Origin: Bacillus sp. CH140a_4T
GTDB lineage: Bacteria > Bacillota > Bacilli > Bacillales > Bacillaceae_G
Direction of reading: 5' to 3'
Assembly (NCBI RefSeq): GCF_008923725.1
Contig: NZ_WBPF01000005.1
Location: forward strand, 1-64,000
DNA length: 64,000 nucleotides
The position numbers and the translations under genes are program-made. Below are positions 14,483-24,799 of this stretch, piece by piece (the first letter of the stretch is position 1; each line of letters starts with the position of its first letter). The notes beneath the pieces were generated by a model that was given only the letters and a program-made list of their open reading frames with translations, did not search any database and had not been told where the DNA came from.

Positions 14483-17400
14483 TTGGCAAATGAAATGGAT
14501 AATTTAGTAGTTAAGCTTTCCCTTGATAATGTGAATTTCCGTCAAGGTATAGCAAATTCAGGACGTGCGGTAAGGACACTACAGAGCGAATTGAAATCTG
14601 TAAGTACAGGGATGGGCGGTTTCGCTAGTGCTAGCCAACAAACACAAGCGAAAATGGATACTCTAAGTAGGCTCATTGACGCACAAAAAGAGAAAGTTAA
14701 AGCGTTACGGCAAGCATATGATCAAAATAAGGCTAAATTAGGTGAGAATGATGCAGCAACTCAGCGATACGCTTCACAAGTTAATAAAGCTGTTGCTGAT
14801 TTAAATAGATTTGAAAATGAATTAAAGCAAGTAAATAAGCAGGCTGAACAAAAAGGGATGGATAAATTAAATAATTCTTTAAAATCCCTACAGGCTGAAT
14901 TTCAGTCTATTACAGCAGGCATGGGCGGTTTTTCTAATGCGACTGAACAAACAAGAGCTAAAGTTGATGTTTTATCTCGTACGGTAGATAAACAAAAAGA
15001 GAAGATTAGGGAACTTCAACAAGCCTATAATCGCGCTAAAACAGAAGAAGGCGAAGCGAGTCAATCAGCACAAAGATACGCTGAACAAATTCATCGGGCA
15101 ACAGCTGAACTTAATCGATTTGAAACTGGATTACAGCAGTCAAATCGTGAATTAGAACAGCAAGGCAATCGTCTATTGAACTTCGGTAATCGTATGGAGA
15201 CATTAGGTAATCATTTGCAAAATGCCGGAATGCAGATCGGCATGGTATTTGGTGGTATGACTTATGCAATTGGTCGAGGTTTAAAATCAGCTGTGGAAGA
15301 ATCTATGAACTTTGAACAACAGATGGCTAACATAAAAGCGGTATCTGGTGCGACAGGACAAGAAATGAGTAAGCTCTCCGAATTAGCTGTTAAATATGGG
15401 GAAGATACGAAATATTCTTCTGTAGAAGCCGGAAAAGGAATTGAAGAATTAATAAAAGCTGGTGTTGGCTTAACGGATATCATTAATGGCGGATTAGAGG
15501 GAGCTCTAAACTTAGCGGCTGCTGGAGAACTAGAGTTAGGAGAAGCAGCAGAAATCGCTTCAACCGCCTTAAATGCATTTAAAAAGGATGGTTTAAGCGT
15601 TACGGATGCAGCTAACTTACTTGCAGGTGCAGCTAACGCATCAGCGACTGATGTACATGAACTGAAATACGGTTTATCAGCAGTTGCAGCAGTTGCAGCA
15701 GGAGCAGGTATGACATTTAAAGATACATCAACAGCTTTAGCGGTATTCGCTCAAAATGGTTTAAAAGGTTCGGATGCAGGTACTTCGTTGAAAACTATGC
15801 TTATGAGGTTAAATCCATCAACTAAGGAAGCGTATAACAAAATGAAAGATTTGGGTTTAATCACATACAATGCACAAGCTGGTTTTGATTTCTTGGTTAA
15901 AAACGGCATCCAACCAGCCTCCAGAAATGTAGGGGATATAGAAGTTGCTTTAGAAAAATATGTAATGAAAACAGAAGGAGTTAAGAAGTGGAATGATAAA
16001 TGTGAAACTACATTCCGTGAATTAGCTACGAGTTCAGCTTTCTTATCATCAAAATTTTACGATCAACAAGGGAAAATCCAAAGTTTAGAGAATATATCAG
16101 GAATTCTTCATGAATCCATGAAAGATTTAACAGATCAACAACGAAGCATGGCTTTAGAAACGTTATTTGGTTCGGATGCAGTTCGCGGTGCGACAATTTT
16201 GTTTAATGAAAGCGCACAAGGTGTAAATAAGATGTATAGTGAGATGTCTAAAGTAACTGCTTTAGAAACCGCTAATACGAAAATGAACACTTTGAAAGGT
16301 CGTATTGAACAATTGAGTGGAGCATTCGATACAATGAAAAAGACAATTGGTGACGCGCTTGCCCCTGTGATTAGTGCTTTTGTTGCGGGATTGCAAAAGC
16401 TTGTGGATGGATTTAACGCATTGCCAGGTCCGGTACAAAAAGCTATTTCAATTACCGCTGGTATTGTTCTTGTATTAACAGCGGTGGCTACAGCAATAGG
16501 TGTAGTTTTAGCAGCGGTTGGAATGATCATGTCAGGGATTGGAGCATTAGCAACATCATTAGGAATTGTTGGTGGTGCTGCAGGTCTTGCTAGTGCTGCA
16601 GTTGGATTCTTAGGTGGTGCAATAAGTTTATTACTTGGTCCGGTCGGATTGATAGCAGCTGCTCTTATCGGAACTGGAGTTGTTGCATATAAAGCATATC
16701 AAAAAGCAACTGAAGATAGTATCGCTTCAGTAGATCGCTTTGCTACGAATACAGAAGGAAAAGTTAGTTCCTCCACAAAGAAAGTTCTTAGTGAGTATTT
16801 CAAGCTATCTGATGGTATTAGACAAAAGTTAACTGAAATTAGACTAAACCATCAAGTAATAACAGAAGAACAGTCGCAAAAGCTAATTGGGCAGTATGAC
16901 AAATTAGCTAACAACATTATCGAAAAAACAAATGCAAGACAACAAAAGGAAATTGAAGGACTTAAAAAGTTCTTTGCGGATTCTTATGTATTAACCGCGG
17001 AAGAAGAAAATAAGCGGATTGAACAAATGAATCAACATTACGAACAAGAAAAATTAAAAACCCAAGAAAAAGAAAATAAAATTAAAGAAATCCTACAAAC
17101 GGCAGCTAGGGAAAATAGAGAATTAACAACATCCGAACGTATTTCTTTACAGGCATTACAGGATGAAATGGACAGAGTTGCTGTAGAGCATATGTCTAAA
17201 AATCAAATGGAACAAAAGGTTATTCTTGAAAATATGCGAGTGCAAGCTAGTGAAATTTCAGCTAGACAGGCAGCGGAAGTTGTAGAGAATAGCGCCAAAG
17301 CAAGGGATAAAGTTATTGAAGATGCGAAAAAGACTCGTGATGAAAAAATTGCAGAGGCAATTCGTCAGCGCGATGAAAATAAAACCATTACTGCTGATGA

Positions 17401-18334
17401 AGCGAACGCAATCATTGCAGAGGCAAAACGCCAGTATGATAGTACAGTTTCTACTGCAAAAGATAAACATCAAGAAATTGTAAGTGAAGCAAAAGCGCAA
17501 GCTGGTGAACATGCAAATCAAGTAGATTGGGAGACTGGACAAGTAAAATCTAAATATCAAGTTATGAAAGACGATGTTGTCCGAAAAATGAAAGAAATGT
17601 GGTCAGATGTTACCAATAAATATGAAGATATGAAAACCTCTGCAAGCAATAAGGTAGAGGAAATAAAAAATACAGTTTCAAGGAAATTTGAAGAAAAGAA
17701 AAAAGCTGTTACAGATAAAATGCAAGAAATAAAGAATGGTATTGAGGAAAAATGGAATACAGTTGAAAAATTTTTCAGTTCTATAAATCTAAGTTCCATC
17801 GGTAAATCAATTATAGAAGGCCTTGAAACAGGATTAGATAGTGCAACGGGAGGCTTGTATAGTAAAGCGAAAGAAATTGCAGGAGAGATTAAAAAGACTA
17901 TTTCCGGAGCGCTAGAGATTAACAGTCCATCTAAAGTGATGATTCCAGTTGGTAGTGCGGTTCCAGAAGGTGTTGGCGTTGGTATGGATAAAGGGAAACG
18001 GTTTGTTGTCGATGCAGCCAAAAATGTAGTTGGAACCGTTAAGAAACAAATGGGGAACATGCCGTCTGTTTTTGATTTCGGATTCCAAACGAATCAATAT
18101 AGTATCCCACGTAATACATTTAGCGACTTCAACGGATATGCGCAACCGCAATTATCTAATAGCAATCCATCTATGGCAAAAACAATATTCCCCAATAGAC
18201 CGGGTGGAGAACAAGAACTGAATTTAACCGTAAACATGACCAATGTTTTAGATGGAAAAGAGCTTGCAAATGGAAGTTACACCTATACTACAAAGCTTCA
18301 AGATCGTGAACAAAAAAGAAGAGAAGAATTTTAA
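14483..18334 (+). CDS. Tape measure protein, TP901 type
   Basis: 1,283 residues from TTG 14483 (GAGGGGGTGAG upstream). Residues 25-225 contain two copies of a roughly 103-residue coiled-coil unit, each with Gly-Met-Gly-Gly-Phe. The conserved TP901 core starts at 'FEQQMANIKAVSGATG' (about residue 280), a glycine- and alanine-rich hydrophobic segment lies at 650-750, and the rest is long coiled coil ending with 'INSPSKVMIPVG'. It sets tail length; the family rule of about 0.15 nm per residue would imply a tail near 190 nm. Confidence 0.93.
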   Translation: MANEMDNLVVKLSLDNVNFRQGIANSGRAVRTLQSELKSVSTGMGGFASASQQTQAKMDTLSRLIDAQKEKVKALRQAYDQNKAKLGENDAATQRYASQVNKAVADLNRFENELKQVNKQAEQKGMDKLNNSLKSLQAEFQSITAGMGGFSNATEQTRAKVDVLSRTVDKQKEKIRELQQAYNRAKTEEGEASQSAQRYAEQIHRATAELNRFETGLQQSNRELEQQGNRLLNFGNRMETLGNHLQNAGMQIGMVFGGMTYAIGRGLKSAVEESMNFEQQMANIKAVSGATGQEMSKLSELAVKYGEDTKYSSVEAGKGIEELIKAGVGLTDIINGGLEGALNLAAAGELELGEAAEIASTALNAFKKDGLSVTDAANLLAGAANASATDVHELKYGLSAVAAVAAGAGMTFKDTSTALAVFAQNGLKGSDAGTSLKTMLMRLNPSTKEAYNKMKDLGLITYNAQAGFDFLVKNGIQPASRNVGDIEVALEKYVMKTEGVKKWNDKCETTFRELATSSAFLSSKFYDQQGKIQSLENISGILHESMKDLTDQQRSMALETLFGSDAVRGATILFNESAQGVNKMYSEMSKVTALETANTKMNTLKGRIEQLSGAFDTMKKTIGDALAPVISAFVAGLQKLVDGFNALPGPVQKAISITAGIVLVLTAVATAIGVVLAAVGMIMSGIGALATSLGIVGGAAGLASAAVGFLGGAISLLLGPVGLIAAALIGTGVVAYKAYQKATEDSIASVDRFATNTEGKVSSSTKKVLSEYFKLSDGIRQKLTEIRLNHQVITEEQSQKLIGQYDKLANNIIEKTNARQQKEIEGLKKFFADSYVLTAEEENKRIEQMNQHYEQEKLKTQEKENKIKEILQTAARENRELTTSERISLQALQDEMDRVAVEHMSKNQMEQKVILENMRVQASEISARQAAEVVENSAKARDKVIEDAKKTRDEKIAEAIRQRDENKTITADEANAIIAEAKRQYDSTVSTAKDKHQEIVSEAKAQAGEHANQVDWETGQVKSKYQVMKDDVVRKMKEMWSDVTNKYEDMKTSASNKVEEIKNTVSRKFEEKKKAVTDKMQEIKNGIEEKWNTVEKFFSSINLSSIGKSIIEGLETGLDSATGGLYSKAKEIAGEIKKTISGALEINSPSKVMIPVGSAVPEGVGVGMDKGKRFVVDAAKNVVGTVKKQMGNMPSVFDFGFQTNQYSIPRNTFSDFNGYAQPQLSNSNPSMAKTIFPNRPGGEQELNLTVNMTNVLDGKELANGSYTYTTKLQDREQKRREEF

Positions 18335-18348
18335 GGGTGGTGAGCACG

Positions 18349-19839
18349 TTGGGGAAACTCAGTTTCACTTTTAATAATATTAGAAAAGATTATATTCAAA
18401 TGCTAGTTGGAAGAAAACGTCCTTCATGGGCTCCAGTAAAAAGAAGATTAGTAAGAGTCCCTCATCGAGCAGGGGCTCTTTTACTTAATACAGAAACGGA
18501 GGAACGTCGTATTGACGTTCCTCTTGTTATTAAAGCGAAAAAAGATATGGCAGATTTACAAAAGTTAAAAGAAGATTTAGCGGATTGGTTATATACAGAG
18601 CAACCCGCTGAACTTATTTTTGATGATGAGTTAGACAGGACTTATTTAGCATTAATTGATGGCTCTGTCGATTTGGACGAAATAGTCAATAGGGGTAGGG
18701 GTATTATTACTTTTGTTTGTCCTATGCCTTATAAATTAGGGAAAACAAATACTCACAAATTTACACAAGAGTGGTCTACAGAAACAACTTCTTATTTGAC
18801 GAATAAAGGAAGCGTAGAAGCTCCAGCACTAATTGAAATGACAGTGGAAAAACCAAGTACCTTTTTAGATGTATGGTTTGGAGAGTATCCGCATAATCGT
18901 GATTATTTCAGAATAGGCTATCCTCTGACTGTGGAAGAAACTACGGTACAAGAACGAGAAAGAGTCATGTGGGATGAAATGTCTACTCCTATAGGATGGA
19001 CACCTGTTACAGGACAATTCGATGATATGAAAGGGACAGGTAGTTTTAAGTCGAGGGGTGGTTATGCACTATATTGCGAAGATTACGGAAAAGAGGTAGG
19101 GTTCTACGGTGCTATAGCCAAGAAAAACATTCCAGGCGGACCATTACAAGACTTTGAAATGGAGGCATGGATGACTTTAAAGTCCAAAAACATAGGTGAA
19201 ATGGGACGAGTTGAAGTTCTCCTTTTAGATGAGACGGGTAATCTGGTAACTCGCATCAATATGAATGATCTATATGCAACTGCTGAAATTACAAGGGCAC
19301 ATATGAAAATTGGGAATAGCGGAACACCCAATAGTTTTCGGAAATTAGTTGATACAAGTGGATATTATTCAACTACATTTAATCAATTCCGAGGGCGTTT
19401 GCGTATCGCTAGGCGGGGTAAGGTGTGGTCTGTATATGTGGCTAAGTTTATAGATGGTACAGAAAAAGATGGCGCTTCGCTTGTAGAACGTTGGATTGAT
19501 GAAACAGGAAATCCGATGACAGAACGTAAAATTGCACAAGTTATGATCGCAATTTGTAAGTGGGATAATCACCAGCCTGTTAACGAAATACAAATTGATG
19601 ATTTAAAAATTTGGAAGGTAAACAAAGTCCCATCTAATACAAAACCATATATTTTCGATACTGGAGATAAAATTGTTATTGATACTGAGAAAAGCCTTGT
19701 TACAATCAACGGAGAGAACGCAATCAATATAAAAGAAATCTTTAGTAATTTCCCCATCGTAATACGTGGTGAAAATCGTATCGATATAATGCCACCTGAT
19801 GTAGATGCAACAATCAGTTATAGGGAGAGATATAGATGA
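18349..19839 (+). CDS. Distal tail protein (Dit) with inserted carbohydrate-binding-like domain
   Basis: 496 residues from TTG 18349; GTGs at 18337 and 18340 fall in the AAGGGTGGTG site. The N-terminal 160 residues are the belt domain ('RVPHRAGALLLNTETEERR'). Residues about 200-425 form an insertion with alternating strands ('FEMEAWMTLKSK', 'KVWSVYVAKF', 'IDDLKIWKV') that resembles a lectin or LamG-like module; the C-terminal strands complete the Dit fold. Classic Dit proteins are near 250 residues, so this is an 'evolved' Dit likely to touch the cell surface. It overlaps the tail fibre gene. Confidence 0.85.
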   Translation: MGKLSFTFNNIRKDYIQMLVGRKRPSWAPVKRRLVRVPHRAGALLLNTETEERRIDVPLVIKAKKDMADLQKLKEDLADWLYTEQPAELIFDDELDRTYLALIDGSVDLDEIVNRGRGIITFVCPMPYKLGKTNTHKFTQEWSTETTSYLTNKGSVEAPALIEMTVEKPSTFLDVWFGEYPHNRDYFRIGYPLTVEETTVQERERVMWDEMSTPIGWTPVTGQFDDMKGTGSFKSRGGYALYCEDYGKEVGFYGAIAKKNIPGGPLQDFEMEAWMTLKSKNIGEMGRVEVLLLDETGNLVTRINMNDLYATAEITRAHMKIGNSGTPNSFRKLVDTSGYYSTTFNQFRGRLRIARRGKVWSVYVAKFIDGTEKDGASLVERWIDETGNPMTERKIAQVMIAICKWDNHQPVNEIQIDDLKIWKVNKVPSNTKPYIFDTGDKIVIDTEKSLVTINGENAINIKEIFSNFPIVIRGENRIDIMPPDVDATISYRERYR

Positions 19840-22800
19840 GAACACCAAGCGGGATTTTGCATGTTGTGGATTTTAAAACGGATCAAATCGTCGCAGCTAT
19901 CCAGCCAGAGGACTATTGGGATGACAAACGGCATTGGGAACTTAAAAATAATGTTGACATGTTGGATTTCACCGCTTTTGATGGAACGGACCATGCAGTT
20001 ACGTTACAACAACAGAATCTTGTTTTGAAAGAAGTTCGCGATGGAAGAATCGTACCATATGTTATTACAGAGACTGAAAAAAATTCCGATACACGATCTA
20101 TTACCACATATGCTTCAGGAGCTTGGATTCAAATTGCGAAATCAGGGATTATAAAACCACACCGGATAGAGAGTAAGACGGTTAATGAGTTTATTGATTT
20201 AGCACTCTTAGGTATGAAGTGGCAACGCGGAATTACTGAATATGCTGGATTTCATACAATGACCATCGATGAATATATTGACCCACTCACCTTTTTAAAG
20301 AAGATTGCATCTTTATTTAAACTGGAGATTCGATATCGTGTTGAGATTAAAGGTTCAAGAATCATCGGTTGGTATGTAGATATGATTCAAAAACGTGGTC
20401 ATGATACAGGCAAAGAAATAGAATTAGGAAAAGATTTAGTCGGTGTTACGCGAATTGAACATACACGTAATATTTGCTCTGCTTTAGTTGGATTTGTAAA
20501 AGGTGAAGGTGACAAAGTAATCACTATTGAAAGCATTAATAAAGGTCTACCCTATATCGTAGATGCAGATGCGTTTCAAAGATGGAATGAACACGGACAA
20601 CATAAATTTGGTTTTTATACACCAGAAACAGAAGAATTAGACATGACTCCAAAACGTTTACTGACGCTTATGGAAATAGAATTGAAAAAGCGTGTCAATT
20701 CTTCAATTTCTTATGAAGTGGAAGCACAATCGATTGGTCGTATTTTCGGCCTAGAACATGAATTGATTAACGAAGGCGACACGATCAAAATTAAAGATAC
20801 AGGGTTTACACCAGCATTATATCTTGAAGCGCGAGTAATAGCTGGAGATGAATCTTTTACAGATCCAACACAAGATAAATATGAATTCGGAGATTATCGT
20901 GAGATAGCTAATCAAAATGAGGAATTAAGAAAAATTTACAATCGTATTCTTAGTTCCCTTGGCAATAAACAAGAAATGATAGACCAGCTAGATAAACTAG
21001 TGAACGAAGCTAACGAAACCGCTAGTAATGCAAAGAGGGAGTCAGAAGCAGCAAAAACACTAGCTGAAAAAGTACAAGAGAATATTAAAAATAATACCGT
21101 TGAAATTATAGAATCCAAGAATCCACCAACAACAGGTCTTAAACGTTTTAAGACACTTTGGCGTGATATTAGTAACGGAAAGCCTGGTATTTTAAAAATA
21201 TGGACAGGTACAGCGTGGGAATCGGTTGTACCTGATGTTGAATCTGTAAAAAAAGAAACATTAGATCAGGTTAATAAAGATATTGAAACCACAAAAACAG
21301 AGTTAAATCAAAAGGTTCAAGAGGCACAGAATCAAGCTACAGGACAATTTAACAAAGTACAGGAAGGTTTACAAGGTGTCAGCCGTACAATTTCTAATGT
21401 GCAAAATAAACAAGGTGAAATCGATAAGAAAGTAACTCAGTTTGAGCAAGATTCTAATGGATTTAAAACTTCGATTGAATCGTTAACAAAAAAAGATACT
21501 GAAATTAGTAATAAATTAAATACGGTTGAATCAACTGTGGAAGGCACCAAGAAGACGATTTCTGATATACAGTCTGATACAAATTCACTTAAGAAAACAA
21601 CTACTGAAATTAAAGAAGAAGCTGGGAAAATCTCGACAAAGTTAGAACAAGTTGGTGCTCGTAATGTAGGCGGTGAAAACTGGATTATTGACACTGGAAA
21701 GAATCAAAGACCTAAAACAATTGGCATGAATGGCGGTGCCTTGGTTAATAAAGCTGCTAGTTCGTTTAGTGAGGATTATTTAATTGTAGAGTGTACAGAT
21801 CAAACCGACTCTTTTTATCAACTCCATTTAGATAATACGAAAATGGGGGACTATGAAAAAGGGAAAGATATGACTTTCAGTATCGATCTTCAGAATGACG
21901 TACAAGTTGATTTTCTTGTATTCCAATTTATCAATGGTGGATGGTCTGAAAATCTTCAAGTTGGATTCCCTGCTGGCGATTGGTCGAGAAGGACATTTAC
22001 ATTCCAGATAGACGGACGCGCTACGGGTTGGGGTATGCGCTTAAGGTTTGCAAGAAATACAAACCCCATTGGTAAAAGGTTCAGATTTAAAAAAGCCAAG
22101 CTTGAAAAAGGGTCAATTCCCACCGACTTCAGTAAGTCAACTTATGAGTTGGAGCAAAGTGTCAACGGCATAACAGATAACATAACAAAGGTGGAAAACA
22201 ATCAGACATCATTTGATAAACGTGTTACCGAGGTAGAGAAGACAGCAAATGGAATCACTCAAAATGTTTCTAAATTACAAGAGACACAAATGCAGCAAGG
22301 GAAAACATTAACTCAAGCTACTACAACGTTAGAGCAACATTCTGAGGCACTGAATCTAACAATGAAAAAGAAAGATGTTGAGGATTATGTTGGCGGTCTT
22401 GGATCTATTAACGAGATTAGAAACGCGGGTCTTGATCCTAAGAAAATGAATTTTTGGGGATTAGCGGCGGGAACTGTACTTCAAACTAATGCTATTTACA
22501 GGGGTTATCCTACTTTTTGGAGTGACTATTCAGGAAATACAGAATCTAAATGGCAAGGCGTTATGTCAGGATTTGTCAAAGTTACAAAGGGTGAGGATTT
22601 AGTGGCAAGTGGTTATTTCGCGACTGATAACATAGCTTCACTTGATAGCAAAGCTTGGTTGGAAGTTGAGTTCTTTAACGCTAGTCAAATTCGCGTAAGA
22701 ACACAACGTGTAGAAATAACTTGGGCAAAACAAGGCGATTGGAATAGAGTGACTTTAGTAGCTAAAGTTCAAGCGAATGAAGAGTCCATGAGATGGCGTT

Positions 22801-24230
22801 ATTATGTTGAAAAAAACGGTCGTTTACGTGCCACTATGCCTATGTTACAACGCGGTAAAGTAGCTACAGAATTTTGGTTACATCCTAAAGACGTAACCGA
22901 CTATGATCAGTTAATGGATGATATCGCTAATAGAGTAGCAACTGAGCCATACAATCAGAAAATGACTCAAATTGATAACCGCTTCACTATCAATGAACAG
23001 GGGATTAATGCAGCAGCAAAAAAGACAGAGGTATATACGAAGACGCAAGCGGATGGACAATTTGCTTCAGATTCTTATGTAAGAGATATGGAATCACGAC
23101 TTCAACTAACAGAAAAAGGTGTTAGTATCTCTGTAAAAGAAAATGATGTAATCGCAGCCATTAACATGAGTAAAGAAAACATTAAGTTAAATGCAGCACG
23201 AATAGATTTAATTGGTAAAGTTAATGCTGAGTGGATTAAAGCGGGAATGCTAAGTGGTTGCCAAATTAGAACATCAAATACAGATAACTACGTAAGCTTA
23301 GATGACCAATTTATACGTCTCTATGAAAAAGGGGTTGCTAGATCATTTCTAGGACATTACAGAAGAACAGATGGCTCAGTACAACCAACTTTTATTTTAG
23401 GAACAGATGAAAAGACTAGTGCTCCAGCAGGCGCTTTATTTATGTCTCAAGCAGGCGCAGGATGGTCAGGGGCTTATGCGAGCATTGGTATTAGCGATAG
23501 CATAGTTGATGGTGCCGTCCAAAAGTCTGTGTATTGGGAGTTGCAAAGAAACGGACTAAGTGTTCTAAACGCTAATGATTACCATGTGTTTTATGCTGGG
23601 AATGGAAGTTGGTATTTCAGACGAGGAAAAACTGGATTATATCAAACTTCGTTAGTCGTTGAAGATAATAGTACAGATTCTGATTTAAGGTTACCTAATA
23701 TCACTTTACGTAACAGCCGTGCAGCAGGATATACAGGTATCATTCAAGTCAAGTCACCTGTTACTCAGAATGGATGGGGTTCTGTTCAAGGGAATTTCAT
23801 GAGCCCTTCATTACGGGAATATAAATCTAACATTCGTGATGTTTCTTTTTCCGCCCTAGAAAAAATCAGGAATGTACGAGTGAGACAATTCAACTATAAG
23901 AATGCAGTAAACGAGCTTTATAAAATGAGAGAAGAGAGGGATCCTAATGAGCCACCATTGACCACAGAAGATATTAAAACATACTACGGGGCAATTGTAG
24001 ATGAATGTGATGAATCATTTATTGATGAAAGTGGTAAAGGAATTCACTTATACTCATATTCGTCACTTACAATCAAAGCTTTACAGGAAGTTGATGCAAC
24101 GGTACAGGAGCAGGAGGTAGAAATATCAAATCTAAAATCACAAGTAGCTAGTCAAGAAGATCGGATAGCTCGATTAGAAGAATTATTACTACAACAATTA
24201 ATTGATAAGAAACCAGAGCAGCAGTTATAA
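19836..24230 (+). CDS. Tail-associated fibre/endopeptidase protein with C-terminal S74 chaperone
   Basis: 1,464 residues. The N-terminal ~370 residues match the prophage tail-endopeptidase (Tal) hub. Coiled coil follows (about 365-470 and 480-620), then two beta-rich modules resembling carbohydrate-binding domains (about 615-770 and 865-1020), a tail-spike-like stretch, and an intramolecular chaperone starting near residue 1322. That last part has the S74 signature 'MSPSLREYKSNIRDV' (Ser-Lys pair expected to self-cleave) and ends in a leucine-zipper helix. It is the host-recognition protein. Confidence 0.88.
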   Translation: MRTPSGILHVVDFKTDQIVAAIQPEDYWDDKRHWELKNNVDMLDFTAFDGTDHAVTLQQQNLVLKEVRDGRIVPYVITETEKNSDTRSITTYASGAWIQIAKSGIIKPHRIESKTVNEFIDLALLGMKWQRGITEYAGFHTMTIDEYIDPLTFLKKIASLFKLEIRYRVEIKGSRIIGWYVDMIQKRGHDTGKEIELGKDLVGVTRIEHTRNICSALVGFVKGEGDKVITIESINKGLPYIVDADAFQRWNEHGQHKFGFYTPETEELDMTPKRLLTLMEIELKKRVNSSISYEVEAQSIGRIFGLEHELINEGDTIKIKDTGFTPALYLEARVIAGDESFTDPTQDKYEFGDYREIANQNEELRKIYNRILSSLGNKQEMIDQLDKLVNEANETASNAKRESEAAKTLAEKVQENIKNNTVEIIESKNPPTTGLKRFKTLWRDISNGKPGILKIWTGTAWESVVPDVESVKKETLDQVNKDIETTKTELNQKVQEAQNQATGQFNKVQEGLQGVSRTISNVQNKQGEIDKKVTQFEQDSNGFKTSIESLTKKDTEISNKLNTVESTVEGTKKTISDIQSDTNSLKKTTTEIKEEAGKISTKLEQVGARNVGGENWIIDTGKNQRPKTIGMNGGALVNKAASSFSEDYLIVECTDQTDSFYQLHLDNTKMGDYEKGKDMTFSIDLQNDVQVDFLVFQFINGGWSENLQVGFPAGDWSRRTFTFQIDGRATGWGMRLRFARNTNPIGKRFRFKKAKLEKGSIPTDFSKSTYELEQSVNGITDNITKVENNQTSFDKRVTEVEKTANGITQNVSKLQETQMQQGKTLTQATTTLEQHSEALNLTMKKKDVEDYVGGLGSINEIRNAGLDPKKMNFWGLAAGTVLQTNAIYRGYPTFWSDYSGNTESKWQGVMSGFVKVTKGEDLVASGYFATDNIASLDSKAWLEVEFFNASQIRVRTQRVEITWAKQGDWNRVTLVAKVQANEESMRWRYYVEKNGRLRATMPMLQRGKVATEFWLHPKDVTDYDQLMDDIANRVATEPYNQKMTQIDNRFTINEQGINAAAKKTEVYTKTQADGQFASDSYVRDMESRLQLTEKGVSISVKENDVIAAINMSKENIKLNAARIDLIGKVNAEWIKAGMLSGCQIRTSNTDNYVSLDDQFIRLYEKGVARSFLGHYRRTDGSVQPTFILGTDEKTSAPAGALFMSQAGAGWSGAYASIGISDSIVDGAVQKSVYWELQRNGLSVLNANDYHVFYAGNGSWYFRRGKTGLYQTSLVVEDNSTDSDLRLPNITLRNSRAAGYTGIIQVKSPVTQNGWGSVQGNFMSPSLREYKSNIRDVSFSALEKIRNVRVRQFNYKNAVNELYKMREERDPNEPPLTTEDIKTYYGAIVDECDESFIDESGKGIHLYSYSSLTIKALQEVDATVQEQEVEISNLKSQVASQEDRIARLEELLLQQLIDKKPEQQL

Positions 24231-24271
24231 GCTGTTTTTTTATTTTTCACAAAATACGGCTTTTATAAAAA

Positions 24272-24303
24272 AAGAGGGACAAATAACTGTCTCTCTTTTT
24301 TAT
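24272..24303 (+). terminator. Intrinsic terminator after tail genes
   Basis: GAGGGACA pairs with TGTCTCTC around AATAAC, followed by a T run. It separates the structural operon from the lysis genes. Confidence 0.75.
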
Positions 24304-24323
24304 TTTGAAATGAGGTGGTCAAA

Positions 24324-24560
24324 GTGGAAGGGTTACAAGATGTAAGAAATGATGTACAAGAAATGAAGCAAGAAATCAAAGAAATAAGGCTTGAAATTAA
24401 AAGTTTGGAAATGCGTACAACAGGAAACGAGAAAGATATTGATAATATCAACAAACAACTAGATAAAATCAGCGCGAATACTACTTGGATTTTACGTCTT
24501 ATTGTTGGTGGAATTATTGGGGCAGCACTCACCTTCTTTTTGAAAGGAGGTGGTATGTAA
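24324..24560 (+). CDS. xhlA: XhlA-family haemolysin/lysis accessory protein
   Basis: 78 residues from GTG 24324, spaced from GAGGTGG; an upstream GTG at 24315 overlaps that site. It has a coiled-coil N-terminus (residues 4-52, many Glu/Lys/Ile) and a single C-terminal membrane helix 'WILRLIVGGIIGAALTFFL'. This is the standard XhlA layout; XhlA works with holin and amidase in phage lysis. Its TAA overlaps the holin ATG (TAATG). Confidence 0.85.
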   Translation: MEGLQDVRNDVQEMKQEIKEIRLEIKSLEMRTTGNEKDIDNINKQLDKISANTTWILRLIVGGIIGAALTFFLKGGGM

Positions 24561-24799
24561 TGATTAGTTTAGCCGTAATGATTGGAATTGTTGTTGGTCT
24601 TTCGCAAATCGCCAAAACAATCGGATTACAAACAAAATATGTTCCGTTATTAAATTTAACGCTTGGCATTGTGCTAGGCGTTTTATTTTTGGACGGGGAC
24701 ATCAAAACAAATGTATTTCAAGGAATCATCATTGGATTGTCAGCAAGTGGATTATTCGACCACACAAAAATTATAAAAAAGGATGTTGATGCTAAATGA
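24560..24799 (+). CDS. Phage holin
   Basis: 79 residues from ATG 24560, which overlaps the XhlA stop and follows AAAGGAGGTGG. Three hydrophobic stretches (about residues 3-17, 27-42 and 52-67) and a charged 'KIIKKDVDAK' tail fit a small holin. It overlaps the amidase gene by four bases (ATGA). The holin would permeabilise the membrane at the end of the lytic cycle. Confidence 0.85.
   Translation: MISLAVMIGIVVGLSQIAKTIGLQTKYVPLLNLTLGIVLGVLFLDGDIKTNVFQGIIIGLSASGLFDHTKIIKKDVDAK

Noticed and set aside
16135-16530. Long minus-strand ORFs under the tape measure gene (also 15262-15483, 17258-18060)
   Set aside because: Shadows of a repetitive Ala/Lys-rich coding strand; no ribosome binding sites.
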